Assembly (NCBI GenBank): GCA_034687125.1
Contig: JAQGBZ010000234.1
Span: 1 to 64,000 of the forward strand
From: Neelides folsomi
Taxonomy: Eukaryota > Arthropoda > Collembola > Neelipleona > Neelidae
DNA: 64,000 nucleotides
Direction: 5' to 3'
Part shown: one piece after another, positions 50,516 to 62,038 of the stretch
Layout of the letters: each line of letters starts with the position of its first letter
Numbering within the stretch: the stretch's first letter is position 1
Made by a program: the position numbers and the translations under genes
Notes under the pieces: model-generated
The model's database searches: none
The model's input: the letters and a program-made list of their open reading frames with translations, nothing else
What the model was told of the DNA's origin: nothing

Positions 50516-53411
50516 TCATGTCCCAACATCTTTGAAAACAACTCCGGTCAAATGATCAATAATTTTATTTTGCAATTTCATTTTCCATATTAAAATCCCA
50601 AGACCGGCAATTAAAATACCTATTATTAACGTGATAAAAAATATTGTCAATCCGCTCCATGAGCTTGTAGCAGCTTCTGTCAATTCAAAAACAATTTCAT
50701 TTAATTAATCACAATTTCATTCATTTTGCCTTAATCCGGATTAATTTAATTAATCGAAGTAGTTCTAATCAGCCTTTTAATTATTTTCAAATTACCAACT
50801 ACGTAAACATTAAAAGTTTTCTTGGCCGATCCTGCAATGTTTTTCGCAGTGCAAACGTAAGTTCCTTGAATGTCGTGAGAAACGCGCATGACTTTCAAAC
50901 TAGTGCTGCCATTTTCTCTCCTTGTTTTAATATTCGGAGTATTTACCACTCTCTGGAATTAACAAATTGTTTAATTACTTAACAATTTAATTGCTTAACT
51001 GTTTAATTTTTTAACAATTTAATTGCTTAACTGTTTAATTTTTTAACAATTTAATTACTTAACTGTTAAATATAAAATTCCTACCCCTCCGCTTTTAATC
51101 CAAACTAAATGGGGCGAAGGAGTTCCACTAGAATTGCAATAAAGAATTTTTTCTGTTGAATTGAGTGTCCAAGTAATGTCAACGGTTTCTCCGTCAATTT
51201 TAGGAGCGTGACTTTGTGTCATGTTCAATTTAATTTCTTGTCTTCCCCAACCTGTCGTGTTCCAAATCGGGGCGTGGCAAGTTGCAGATTCCATATCGAT
51301 GGTTGGAGTTAATTCCATATGACCTTCAGGTTCGGAACCAAAATAAACGAAACCCGATTCCTCTTCTGTAAATTAAAAATTACTAGGATTGGTTAGGTTA
51401 ATTTAGATTCAATTGGTTGATTTGGAAAAATTAATTAGTTGATTTTGAAAATATTAAGATTTTACTGTAAATAAAATTTTCAGTGTCATTTTTATATTTA
51501 ATGCTCCATTTGATCCCGGATGAAAAAAAGTATTGTGATGTGTCGCAGTAAAGCATTATCGTTTCCCCAAGGTAGGTGTGAAATTCGATTGTCTCATAAT
51601 CAGTTATATCCCTGTGCATTGGACTTAATGACACGCCCATCATTTTCTCTGGTTCAACTTCATTCACGTTGTAATCTATTCAACCGAGAATCTTAACATG
51701 CTTATTAATTATCTTTTATAAGCTTTAAATATAAATTAAACAATTACTTAATTTATTTTAATCAATAATTGCATAATTATTGTATGTACTTTATTTAAAT
51801 ATTTAATTTAAGATTATTTATTTAAATATTTAATTTAAAATAATTTATTTAAATATTTAATTTAAGATTATTTATTTAATATTATTTTTACAAATTGAGT
51901 GTATCATTCTATGAGTAGTTTCATAATCCTCCGCTTTTTCTTCATTAAAAGATGTAAAATAATTTCGCACAATGTCAATTCCATCTCCTTTGCATCGAAC
52001 AAGCCCAGTATCTAAAAAATAATATAAAAAATATTTAAATCATAAAATCAAAAATAATTTTTACGATAAATATTTAATTTTATTCAAAATACCTCTTGGA
52101 TAGCTTTTCTGTGAAGTGCAACTTCCATTTCTGTTCCGCATATGAATGCTGTAAATGACGGAATCATAAAGTTCGGATTTCCTCGAAACGCAATCCGAAG
52201 GACTCAAACAGTAAGCAGTTATAATAACTGGAGGTTTGGGGCTGTTGGAACAGCAAACAAATTCAGAGGTATTTTTATTGAAACTAAATGAAGCGGATCC
52301 TTTCAAGATGTCTGTTTTATCATTGAAGTCAACTTTTTTCCCTGTTATTTTAATTTGATTTTAATTGATTGTTCAATTATTGTAATTCAAATTCGTTAAA
52401 TATTCTCAATTTAGATTTTTACCTTTGAGCGCGTGGATGTAAACAACATCATTGTTTTCATCAACGTCGTCTCCAATTAAACATTTATAACTCCCATAAC
52501 CAGTTTTCATTTCATTCAAATTTAAAATAAACCCGCGAAGGTGGTCGTACGTTATTGAAGAATTTCTTTCAATTTTTTCATAATCCTTTAAAAATAATTT
52601 ATATTTAATTTTTTGTAATTCGATCATTCATTGCCAAATTAATTCTAAATAAATTCGCTAAATATTGCGTTTTATTTAAATTACAAACCGAAATGTTGAG
52701 TTTAAATAATGAAAGTTGTCGTTCAATTTCTGGATCAGGATTTGAAATTCCGCATGGGAGAACCAAAGTTTTTCCATCATCTTTTGATTTGACACTTAAC
52801 ATTTCCCCAGCATTAATTAAAGTTGAAGATCCTTCGTGTGGCAACAAAAATATTGAAACTTCTCTTTTGAACTCGGGCGAAGAAACTGAATGACAAGAAT
52901 AAGTTCCACTAAATTGAACGCTCCCACCCTCGAGGATTAAAAATGACGTGTAGGAATAAGTCGAAACGTCATTTACATTTGTGGTTTTTCGGTAAGTTCG
53001 GGTTCGAAAACCATAATAGACCTTTTTCTATTTAATTACATTAAATCATAATAAGTAAATCAAATAACAATCAATTAATGGTATAATTAAAGAGCAATAC
53101 ATAATTATAGAATTAAATTATTAATTAAATACTTCTAATGAAGAAGTCCACTCGACTGGATAAGAACCATTACATGAAAGAATCGTGACATAATAACGAC
53201 TCGGAATGGCCAAAGTTAAATCTCCATTTTTCTCTTTAATTACAGGTGTCGGATAACCATAACGCTCGGTCTTGGTTTTATTCGGCGTCCAATAAATTTC
53301 GAGTTCTTCCAATGTTAGTGATTCGTGCAATGACACTCGTGGGAGCTCCAAAGCAAAACCACAATTAATAATTAATAAAACCACACTACACAAAATATAA
53401 ATCCTTTTCAT
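50516..53411 (-). CDS. Ig-repeat receptor resembling a VEGFR/PVR ectodomain, without kinase
   Basis: Nine minus-strand exons (53411-53133, 53027-52689, 52585-52423, 52341-52093, 52011-51892, 51675-51466, 51365-51085, 50952-50796, 50676-50516) keep phase and give 652 residues. Residues 1-20 are a signal peptide. About five or six Ig-like domains follow, with typical G-T-Y-S-C-H, G-Y-G-S-Y-K-C, L-Y-C-D-T and the final I-Q-G-T-Y-V-C-T-A-K-N. Class V receptor flavour comes from the second domain (K-T-L-V-L-P-C ... S-N-P-D-P-E-I-E-R-Q-L-S-L-F). A single membrane segment (TIFFITLIIGILIAGLGILI, about 607-629) is followed by only about 23 cytoplasmic residues and TGA. No kinase exon is found downstream before the next gene at 50298. 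It may act as a decoy, co-receptor or adhesion protein. Exon 3's acceptor is weak. Confidence 0.75.
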
Positions 53412-54698
53412 TTTTTTAAAAAAACTTTTAAATAAATATTTTTGTAAAATTTTTAATAGAATGTGGAAATTTAATATATAATATATTGTTTAAAGTAATT
53501 TAATTAAATTTTTCGAGATTTTTAGTTAAAATAAATGGAGAGTGAATGGGTGGATGATTTGACCAAAATAAATGATAAAAGGAAATCAAATTGCCCAACT
53601 TCCTCATTTCATTGTCCATGGAGAGTTTTAAAGTTTTAAACATTGAAATTTCTCTCTCGTGTCTTTCCAAGGGTCATTGAGAGGAAAAGAAGAGCGGAAA
53701 TTCCAAAGCGGCCTCAAATTGACTTTAAATGACAAAATCACATTTGGACCATTTGACCAATATAAAATATTGGTCAAATGTTCAAACCTATTCATATCCT
53801 ATATAATAAAATTCAATATAATTTATTTATATGGAATAATATAGGTTACATAGTATTACATATACATAAATGCATGCATTACATCTGTAAAAAATGTATA
53901 CCTACAACGCCTACAAGTGGTAGATATAATATTAAAAATGTTATGAATGCAATAAGTTAAATGGATATTATATGCGCATGTTCATTTTCATATATTTGCA
54001 TATCATTATGTGATTTTGCATGTGTGTTTAGTTCGCGTGACATTTGAATAGAGAATTTTATAATTAGGATTTTTGTGATATTTACCCAAATATTACAAAA
54101 ACTCAATTGTTAGCATTCCAAAAGTATGTATGTAACCCTATATTAAAATCATTGAATTTGGTCCATATCTAAACCATATTTCAATTGCATTGTTGTCATT
54201 GGGCCATTTGGTTTTATTCGGGGAACTCAAACGACCAATTTTAGACTCACAAACTCACAGTCAAGGTTAAATCTATAAGTGCACGTGATAAGATAAATAC
54301 TGTATTGGGGTAATACTATTACCTAGTATTAGAATTGGTATTAAGTATGGGAACTGGGGGCCAAAGATCGAGAACCCTTTTAAGGGTTCTTAAGAAAATG
54401 GTTATATTTTGGAATTATAGAATTAAACTACCTGAGGATTTACAATGGAAAATTAATAATAAGCTTTTAAGTGTGGAATAAACCTCAAACCTTATGGTTG
54501 AAAATTGTCAAAGTTAAATTTAAAAGTTTAAGCCCATGATAAATAAGTCACCATGGGTTTTAAATCCTTTAAAAGAACCCTTTAATGAAATTAAATTTTT
54601 CTATAAATGGGAAATTCTGCCTTTGTCTTTCTTCATTTTCTTTTTAACTCTTCGATCGTTCTTATCGTCGCCCGTTTAATACAAGCAAAATATCAATT
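53412..54698. other. intergenic, with one small hairpin
   Basis: No gene over about 1.3 kb. Perfect 14-base inverted arms CATTTGACCAATAT at 53750-53763 and 53767-53780, with an AAA loop, sit in the upstream flank of the Ig receptor. The rest is featureless. Confidence 0.45.
54602..54608 (+). promoter_or_regulatory. TATA-like box
   Basis: TATAAAT 97 bases upstream of the ATG at 54699, a plausible core promoter for the Cys-rich secreted gene. Confidence 0.4.
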
Positions 54699-55786
54699 AT
54701 GAAATTTCCAATTATCCTCGTTTTATTCGTCCTCGTAAGCTTAAATTTTATTTAAAAGCTAAGATTATTAAAGTAATATTATACTACATGTATTTATTTA
54801 GTTATAATAGTGTATTTTATATTTATTATTGATTGTAATGAAAATTGATTTTTATTAATTATAGGGAGCTGAAGCTTACAACAAAGTGAGCAAGAGATCA
54901 ACATTGTTAGAACATTCCAAAATGCTGATGAGTCCAAAAACGTGTGTTGATATTTCTCCGCTCCTCACCGGATTTGCTTGTCCGATTGCCAATCTTTGTT
55001 CTGATCCAACTACTTTACCTGGACAATGTGGATCTTCGCCAACTGCTTATCAATGCACAGTGAGTTAACGAATAATAATATATAAAATTGTATTTATAAA
55101 ATTAACTTTTAAATGTAAAATAAATAAATTAATTAGTTGAATTATTTCAATAGTGCAATGTAAACTCGGGCATGCAATATCTTTATGAATTGACTGCAAC
55201 GGGAACGCCAGGAACGGAAATTGATGTTTTGTGCCCGGGAGGAACCAATTTGAATATGTTCACGTGTGAATCATGCAAATGTCCGACAATGCCAATTCTG
55301 GTAATTTAATTAAATATTCATTTTCTCACAATTTAGTAAACTATAATATAATTGATAGTTTAAATTGGAATTATTGAAAATATCAATTGTGTAAAATATA
55401 TATTTAATAATTTTTGCAATTAATTTAGCCCCTGAATGGTTTTACTTGCACGAGGCGAAATCCAACTACGAGTGAAAAATCTAAATGTCCACCTTCTTCC
55501 ACGGCCACGGATGTTTACGTTTGCTGTCAAACTCCATGTCCAAATGCATTGGTAAATTAATTTTTTAAACTTGATCAAATTAAATGTATAAAATAATAAT
55601 TATATCTATCTCTATATTTAAGCTAATTCGTACGATTTTTATAAATGCAACAAATGGTCATTATGATATTTTGATTAGATCAAATGTGTGCTGTCGAGTC
55701 CTGTAAACATCTTTAACCCGGAAAAGAAAACGGAGTCAATAAGGACCACTGGGAAACTTTGTTATACAAAGATTTGCTGCAGTTAG
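54699..55786 (+). CDS. secreted cysteine-rich protein
   Basis: Five exons (54699-54734, 54865-55059, 55154-55300, 55429-55551, 55679-55786), all in phase 0, give 202 residues. A signal peptide (MKFPIILVLFVLGAEA) is split by intron 1. The mature chain has about 20 cysteines grouped in exon-sized modules: K-T-C ... A-C ... L-C ... Q-C-G, then Q-C-T-C, C-E-S-C-K-C, and a C-terminal set with V-C-C-Q-T-P-C and I-C-C-S at the very end. The C-C-x3-C and terminal C-C patterns resemble lustrin/WAP-like or EB-like modules, but I cannot assign a family. Uniform phase-0 introns suggest growth by exon duplication. It is expected to be extracellular. Confidence 0.7.
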
Positions 55787-56144
55787 ATTAATATTTATTT
55801 TTCAATTTGGATTTTACTTAATTTTATATTGTTTTCTATTGATATCACTTTTAAATTTATTTTAATTAAGGACAAGTTGAAGACTTCAAAACTAATTATT
55901 TAATTTTATTTAACAAACTAACATTACTATTTTTGTTTAACCCTAAAGCATCTAATTTAACCAAGAATGAATAAATTCACATGAATTTGAAGACTTTCAT
56001 AGAACTGATAATTTATTGAACTTATTCCATTAATGACACTGTTTAATTGATTACATTAAATAGCTTTGAAAGGATAAATGGATTTTTCATAATTTAAAGC
56101 TATAATGAGAGTCTTTTGATTTGAAGTCATTCGAAGAGGCGGGA
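55787..56144. other. spacer, no gene seen
   Basis: 3' flank of the Cys-rich gene facing the 3' end of a minus-strand gene. No structure noted. Confidence 0.4.
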
Positions 56145-56480
56145 TCAGATTTTAAATGCTGCGATGAAAATCGGAAGAGCAATGACAAGAACAAAGGAAG
56201 GTCCGAAATTTCCAATTCCTCTTTTAGGTGAAAAAATTTCGTATCTATCACTTAAACAGATTCCTTTTGTTGGTTCTCCTTCATTTTTATTGATGCAGGA
56301 CAATGATTTTCTACATTCATCGATGTATTTGAGTAAAAAAAGATAGCAAGATTCACCTTTATCCTTGCCCTTTAAGGAAAAATATTGATTAGATATTATG
56401 AGTTATTTCAATTAAAAATTAATTAAAACAAGGTAACAACTTTACTCCTGCAGTGCCAAAATCACTGCAACTCCCAGAAA
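56145..56480 (-). CDS. 3' exons of a secreted, possibly GPI-anchored Cys-rich protein (partial)
   Basis: Two minus-strand exons: one ending at 56446 (G-S-C-S-D-F-G-T-A-G; its 5' limit near 56480 is unclear) and the last, 56369-56145. The last exon encodes G-E-S-C-Y-L-F-L-L-K-Y-I-D-E-C ... S-L-S-C ... G-I-C and ends in a hydrophobic tail (FVLVIALPIFIAAFKI) right before TGA. That tail has the look of a GPI-attachment signal or a terminal membrane anchor. The 5' exons were not found with confidence. They may be those at 56688-57167, which would make one gene, or it may be a separate small gene. Confidence 0.45.
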
Positions 56481-56687
56481 TGGTTATTCCACGTATTTCA
56501 ATTTTAAGGTGGAATATTTTATTTAACGGTTCGTGTGTAATTAACAAAACGCGCAACTTTTAAGTATAGAGATGGCGTTGAAGGAGATTAGTTGTATAAT
56601 TGTAAATTGTACTTACTTTTTGACACTTATGTATATTCATAAATAAAAAGATATTTTCAAACTTACGTTTAGTAATTAATGTATTAT

Positions 56688-57167
56688 TTAAATGTCAATA
56701 GCCTTTGTGCATTTATTATTTGGTGTACAAACAAAATCAAACATGCAATGATGAGTTCCATTACATTTTTTGTGCCCCTTCGAGACGCACATAAAGATTG
56801 ATGATCACAAACAATATTGTCATTGTTGCATGTATGATTATTATGGCATGTATTTCCAAGCTCTCCTATTTGCCCTGACTAGTCATAACACACGTCACAC
56901 ACTATAACGAAAACTACCAGAAAATTCATTATGATAAAATTTAATGAGTTAATTAAACAATTCGACCTAATCTAAATGTAAATTGAGAAAATTCAATCCT
57001 ATCCTCCAAACATTTCCCAGTTTCCTTCCATAAACATTTCCCTTTTCGCATTGGAGGAGTTCTGAATTACAATTATTTTCCGGGTCGCAAATTTGTTTGA
57101 AATCTCCCTCTGTTGATTCGACCAAACAGAAGGAGCTGACTAAAACCAGCACTAAAACAAAATTCAT
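56688..57167 (-). CDS. EB-module-like secreted protein with a one-base frame break
   Basis: The first exon (57167-57011) encodes a signal peptide (MNFVLVLVLVSSFCLVES) and C-D-P-E-N-N-C ... Q-C. An acceptor (ACTAG) near 56907 opens a second exon in phase 0 with G-E-L-G-N-T-C-H-N-N-H-T-C ... I-V-C-D-H-Q-S-L-C. A further EB-like unit, K-C-N-G-T-H-H-C-M-F-D-F-V-C-T-P-N-N-K-C, follows in another frame to TAA at 56690-56688. The two frames meet at a run of six A near 56750, so one base is lost or gained there. Alternatives are a sequencing error in the homopolymer, a decaying gene, or a splice at the GTAATG just after the run. EB modules are Cys-rich extracellular domains known from nematodes and arthropods. 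Confidence 0.45.
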
Positions 57168-57663
57168 TTGAAACGGAGCGATTGGCACCAAACCCACGAT
57201 TTACTATTAACTTACATTCGCATCATTTAGGGAATTTAAACAATTTAAAAAACAGAATTTTAATCAATCGAATATTCATGTTGAATTTAACAGTGTTGTT
57301 ATGAAATAGAAAATCTTCTCAGAATTGGATAGAAAATATCTCGTGAATTTATAAAAAATTAAAACCAAATCTTCAATAAAAATTCGCACCTTTTATTTGA
57401 CTCAAAATACAAACGAGCAATTTTATATTTAAATAAACATCAATTTAAACACCTGAAGTGATTATCATTAATTTTTCAAAATATCAAAGTTTCTCTTAAA
57501 AACTTTTTTAAATTTTGTATAAAAAACTGGTACAATTTATTTGTCGATTTTACATAACATAACTATTTTATTTTAAATTATTAATTTACTATTTACATTA
57601 AATATATTTAAGGCTCAGAGTAAAGACTCTAAAACTAGCGGTAAATTGAGTGTTTATTGAAAG
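57168..57663. other. spacer, no gene seen
   Basis: Upstream flank of the EB-like gene and 3' flank of MUL1. A direct run CAGAGTAAAGACTCT near 57615 is the only minor structure. Confidence 0.4.
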
Positions 57664-59062
57664 TTAAACAATGAATGCGGCATGAGTTGCAACAATTGCT
57701 TTCCTACAAACTGGACATTTGTCTACTTTCTGTTGACAATCAGCACAAAGTGCAACATGTCCACAAGGGAGAATAATCACTTCGCGAGGGTTGGTCAAGC
57801 AAATTATGCAAATTTGTCCAATTGAGAGTCCGTTGATGTCCACAGTGCTCCGAAGCTTCAGAATTGATTCGCGCATTTTTGCCTCACGCCTTAATCTAAT
57901 GTATTCGTAAATTCGACGGCCGATCACGACCAAGCCGATTCCGACGAAAGAATAAGTGAGGATTTTTAATGTTAAATTCCGTCTGTTGAGCTTTTTCAAT
58001 ATTCCTAAAATATGCGACAAAATACTTTAAAAATGTGAAAATGATAATTTTGTATAAATTGACTGCCTATTTAATTTTTAATTAGCCAATTGTGTAAGTT
58101 GATTAATAAATTGTAATTAAAATACCTTCAATAGGAACAGCTGAAATAATGTAAGGATGGTCGGATTCATTGTAAGGTTGTTCCATTTTCCATCTTCCTC
58201 CCGCGTGCCGACTCAATTTCCCGATCCCGGTTACGATCGAATCGACCGGTAAAAGTTTTTCTGTTGTTTCGACTCCCCTCGAAGCCACGCCGGTGAAGAA
58301 TCCGAACACAGTGGAAGCAAAGGACGAATCGGAAGGAGAAAATTGAGTTGACACGGTCGAGAGCAAACCTTCAATTTGAGCTTCAAAAGGTCGCAGGACT
58401 TCAATGACGCTTTTTCCTTCTTCGTACAATGGATGGAGACCGAATTCGACAGCTGTGTGAGTTTCTTGGATTGGTCGCACAGAATCACCCCTATTAAATT
58501 AATTAAATCCTTTAACTAACCAATGAATAAATAAATGTTAAAATAAGTGTAGTATTAGTGCAAAAATTAATTTACTTTATTAAAGATAAATAATCTATTT
58601 AAAAAATTTAAATTGTGATTTAATAAATACCATTGACCGAATCCAGTCCGTCTGACTAAATGCTCATTAACGGAAACGACTTGTAAAACTCCTTTGAGCC
58701 CCTCAGATTTACTGTGAATGACTTGACCGACATTGAGTTCTTTGGCTCGTCCTTTGATGACAACGAAGGGAACTTCGCCTTCTGGAGAGGACAATAAAAA
58801 ATGATCCAATTCTGGACCAACTGACAACGTCGGAGCTTCCTGTAAAATAATAAGTTAATAATTAAGCATTAAGTTAACAAATTAATCAAATAACTAATAA
58901 TGACTAAATGCATTAATAAACATTATTTTGTATATTTAAAAATGTCATTACTGTTATGTTTTTAACTACGGTCGCTCCTCTTCGGTAAAGTGCATATAAA
59001 ACTCCAACAATCACACTGTCAACTCCAATGACGAGATAATCGTGAATATCCGTCCAAGTCAT
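57664..59062 (-). CDS. MUL1: mitochondrial E3 ubiquitin/SUMO ligase MUL1 (MAPL)
   Basis: Four minus-strand exons (59062-58952, 58839-58631, 58490-58126, 58004-57664) keep phase and give 341 residues (human 352). The N-terminal hydrophobic segment (LVIGVDSVIVGVLYALY) is the first membrane pass. The intermembrane GIDE/BAM domain includes V-I-K-G-R-A-K-E-L and a V-E-F-G-L-H-P-L-Y stretch. The second pass lies near ILTYSFVGIGLVVIGRRIYE. The C-terminal C3HC4 RING reads C-I-I-C ... P-C-G-H-V-A-L-C-A-D-C ... C-P-V-C-R. MUL1 sits in the outer mitochondrial membrane with the RING in the cytosol and controls mitochondrial dynamics and mitophagy factors. All key RING residues are present. Confidence 0.93.
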
Positions 59063-60035
59063 TTTATTATATTTTGGTTAATTGGGGTTATTTTATTTAA
59101 CAAAAAAGAGAAAGGACTTTAATAAAATAAAGAGTGACTTAAATGTTTAATTTTAAAAACAAAGTATATACTTAATATTATTCTCAGACATTTTAACTTC
59201 ACAATTTAAACTTCTTAATGTTAATTAAAAACAGATGAATTACTTTTAATTGAGGTTAAAGTTAAAACAGAAGGAGATTCTCATTATTTCTCATCTGAAA
59301 TGAAAGAGAAAGAATTAAATCTTTAATTTAATAATTTCGTATTTCACAATGCTATTCGCCGAGTTTAATTCCATGCCTCTCTTTTCTCTCTTTCCATTTC
59401 TCTCGCATTTTCATATAATTGCAACAAATCGGTTTATGAACAACTAAATCGTGCTCGTTTTCTTCCTACTTTTTAATTAACAATTAAACGTTGCTTTCAC
59501 ATTTAATTGTAATTAATATAGCTTAATTTGGATAACCAATAAGATATAAATAATGATTAAGTTAATGTAAAAATAACATATTTATTTAAAAAATCTTTAA
59601 TATAATAAATAACAAGCTTTATATATTATTTCGTTAACTATTGTTTATGGTCTAACCTTTGATCGGAATTCTTTTCCCCTCCCCCCATTTAATGATAACT
59701 TTCTATTCTGGTCGCGATGACCTAATCGTCGTATTTGTATAAAAAATATATCTTTCAATGCTGAGTAATTTATTCAATTTGTAATCACGGTCGTATTATT
59801 ATCAATTCTAAAAATACAAACAGAGACATTGAACTCTTTACATTACAACAATGCGCATTATTTCAGACAAATATTTTCAACACCCACAAACACTTTAATT
59901 CATTCGTAAACTTTTTTATTTATTTCATTTCTTCAAATGTAAAGGAAATAATAATATTAAATAATTAAATAAGTACAATATTATACAAGTCAATTAAATT
60001 AAATTCATCATTTCAGATACAAAATTAAGACTGAA
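59063..60035. other. divergent spacer between MUL1 and the PHB-depolymerase-like gene
   Basis: No gene over about 970 bases. It should contain both promoters, but no convincing core elements were recognised. Confidence 0.4.
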
Positions 60036-61787
60036 ATGAAGATTCTATTCATTTTCACCTTTTGTTGTTTAGTCCAAGCTGAAGAAATCATTAAGCTTTG
60101 TAACTAAATTAAATATAAAAATTTTAAGTCTTTCTAAATGTAACTTTGATAGAAAAATTATCTATATGTAAAATTCTTATGATTAACTATATAAATTAGT
60201 AATTTATATAATTAATTTATTATAATATAATTTAAAATTACGATATTTAAGCCAAGTTGCAGATCAAAGAAAGTCAAGTAACTGTGATGGGATTTTCTTC
60301 TGGGAGTTCAATGGCGACTCAATTCCACATTGCACACAGTTCGCTATTCTCTGGCGTTGGTCTTTTCTCACAAGGCAATATTTTATATTAGTTTAAGAGT
60401 TGTATTTATCATAATTTGCTAATAAATGTTAAAATTTAATTAAAATTAAAATTTGTATTTATATGTATAATAAGTAAACTTATTAATTATTGGATAAAAT
60501 TTCGTCATTCTTTAGCTGTTTGGTTCTGTGGTCACAAATCTCTGATTGACTTTGCTTCCAAATGTTCCATTATCCACAATGTCGAGTATGATGTGGAGGA
60601 TTCGATAAAACAAGCAGAAAAATATGAAGCTCAAGGTCTCATTGATTCCTTGGCCAATTTAAAGAAACAAAAAGTTTTTGTACAAATTGGAGCTTTGGAT
60701 GAATGGATCTCTCCAGGTAAAAAAAATAAACTTATTTTCTATAATGTAACATTCACAATTTAATTGATATTTAAATTAATTGTGATAAATATTTAAAAGA
60801 CGCTGCTTTGAAAAGCGTTCCCTTTTATGAACGATTTATGAACAAGAGCAGAATTCATTCATATGTGGATCCAAACCAAAGTCATTTAGTGGTAAAATTT
60901 CAATAATTTATTTCATTTATTTTACATAACTTTTTTAATTTAATTTAACTTTTCCAGCCAACAGAGAGATTTGGAGATCCTTGTAATGCATCCTCTGCAA
61001 ATAATTATTATTTAGGAAATTGTGGTTATTCTTTACCTTTTAAAGCTTTGAGATTTCTTCATGGAACTCAAATTAAACAACCGAGATGTAATTTAAAAAA
61101 TATTAATAATTGTTAATTATTCAATATTCAATTAGTTTAATTAACAATATCTTTAATTATTTTAACTTTCATAAAATTAGACGATATTGAACTTTCCCCT
61201 CTGAGGAAATATAACCAATCTGAATTTTACAATGGGAATATCTCAAATGTTGCAATGGGCGAAGTCGGTTTCATTTTCATTCCAGACAATTGCAAAAATA
61301 AACGTTGTTTACTCAACTTCTTCTTTCATGGATGTGACGAATGGCCGTATGTATTTTAAATAAAAAATTCCACAATTTGAGTCATTTCATATCTTTTAGG
61401 TTCAATGTTAGAATAATTTTTAATTTTTTAATTAAACGCTTAAAGACCATCCATCGCTGAAAAGATGATTCGAAATAGCGGATTTTTAGAAATTGCTCAA
61501 CTTAGCGATCTCATTCTTGTGTTCCCATTGACCACATCCGTTTCTGTTAATCACAATGGCTGTTGGGATTTTTTTTCTTATACTGGAGAAGACTTTGGTA
61601 AATTTTTATTTGAACATTTTTAATACACTTAATTATTGTTATTTTATTTTAATTTTTGTAGATTAGCTCATTTAAAATATGAATTTATTATTATTTAACA
61701 GCGACAAAGAAAGGGGCCCAAATAGAAATTGTTTATAAAATTCACCAGAGAATTGTTAATGGATCCGAAAGACTTTTAATTACGTAG
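60036..61787 (+). CDS. secreted PHB-depolymerase-like alpha/beta hydrolase
   Basis: Eight exons (60036-60099, 60252-60374, 60516-60716, 60800-60891, 60958-61087, 61181-61346, 61446-61597, 61702-61787) keep phase and give 337 residues. Residues 1-16 are a signal peptide (MKILFIFTFCCLVQAE). The nucleophile motif is G-F-S-S-G (Ser about 37) in VTVMGFSSGSSMATQFHIAH. The acid is likely Asp in G-A-L-D-E-W-I-S-P, and the base His in N-Q-S-H-L-V-P. The C-terminal N-H-N-G-C-W-D-F-F-S-Y-T-G-E-D block is characteristic of poly(3-hydroxybutyrate) depolymerases. Cysteines are plentiful, consistent with export. The real substrate in an animal is unknown: dietary PHB or another polyester. Intron 2 begins with GC instead of GT. 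The family is mainly microbial, so old gene transfer is possible. Confidence 0.8.
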
Positions 61788-62038
61788 ATTTAGATTCTCA
61801 AAAATTAAAATTTAGATGAATTTATGACTCATTCTTATTTTTTAGGATTATACATATTCTTATTTTAATTGTAAATTACTTTATTGTAAAAATAAATAAT
61901 TAGTGCAATGGAAATAAAATAATTTGGCAAATTTTATAAATTATGCTTGAGTAGAATATTTATTAAACCTTTAATAAAGAATTATTAAGTAATTAACATT
62001 CAATAAAACAAGTTAATTAATTAATCTAATGATGACTT

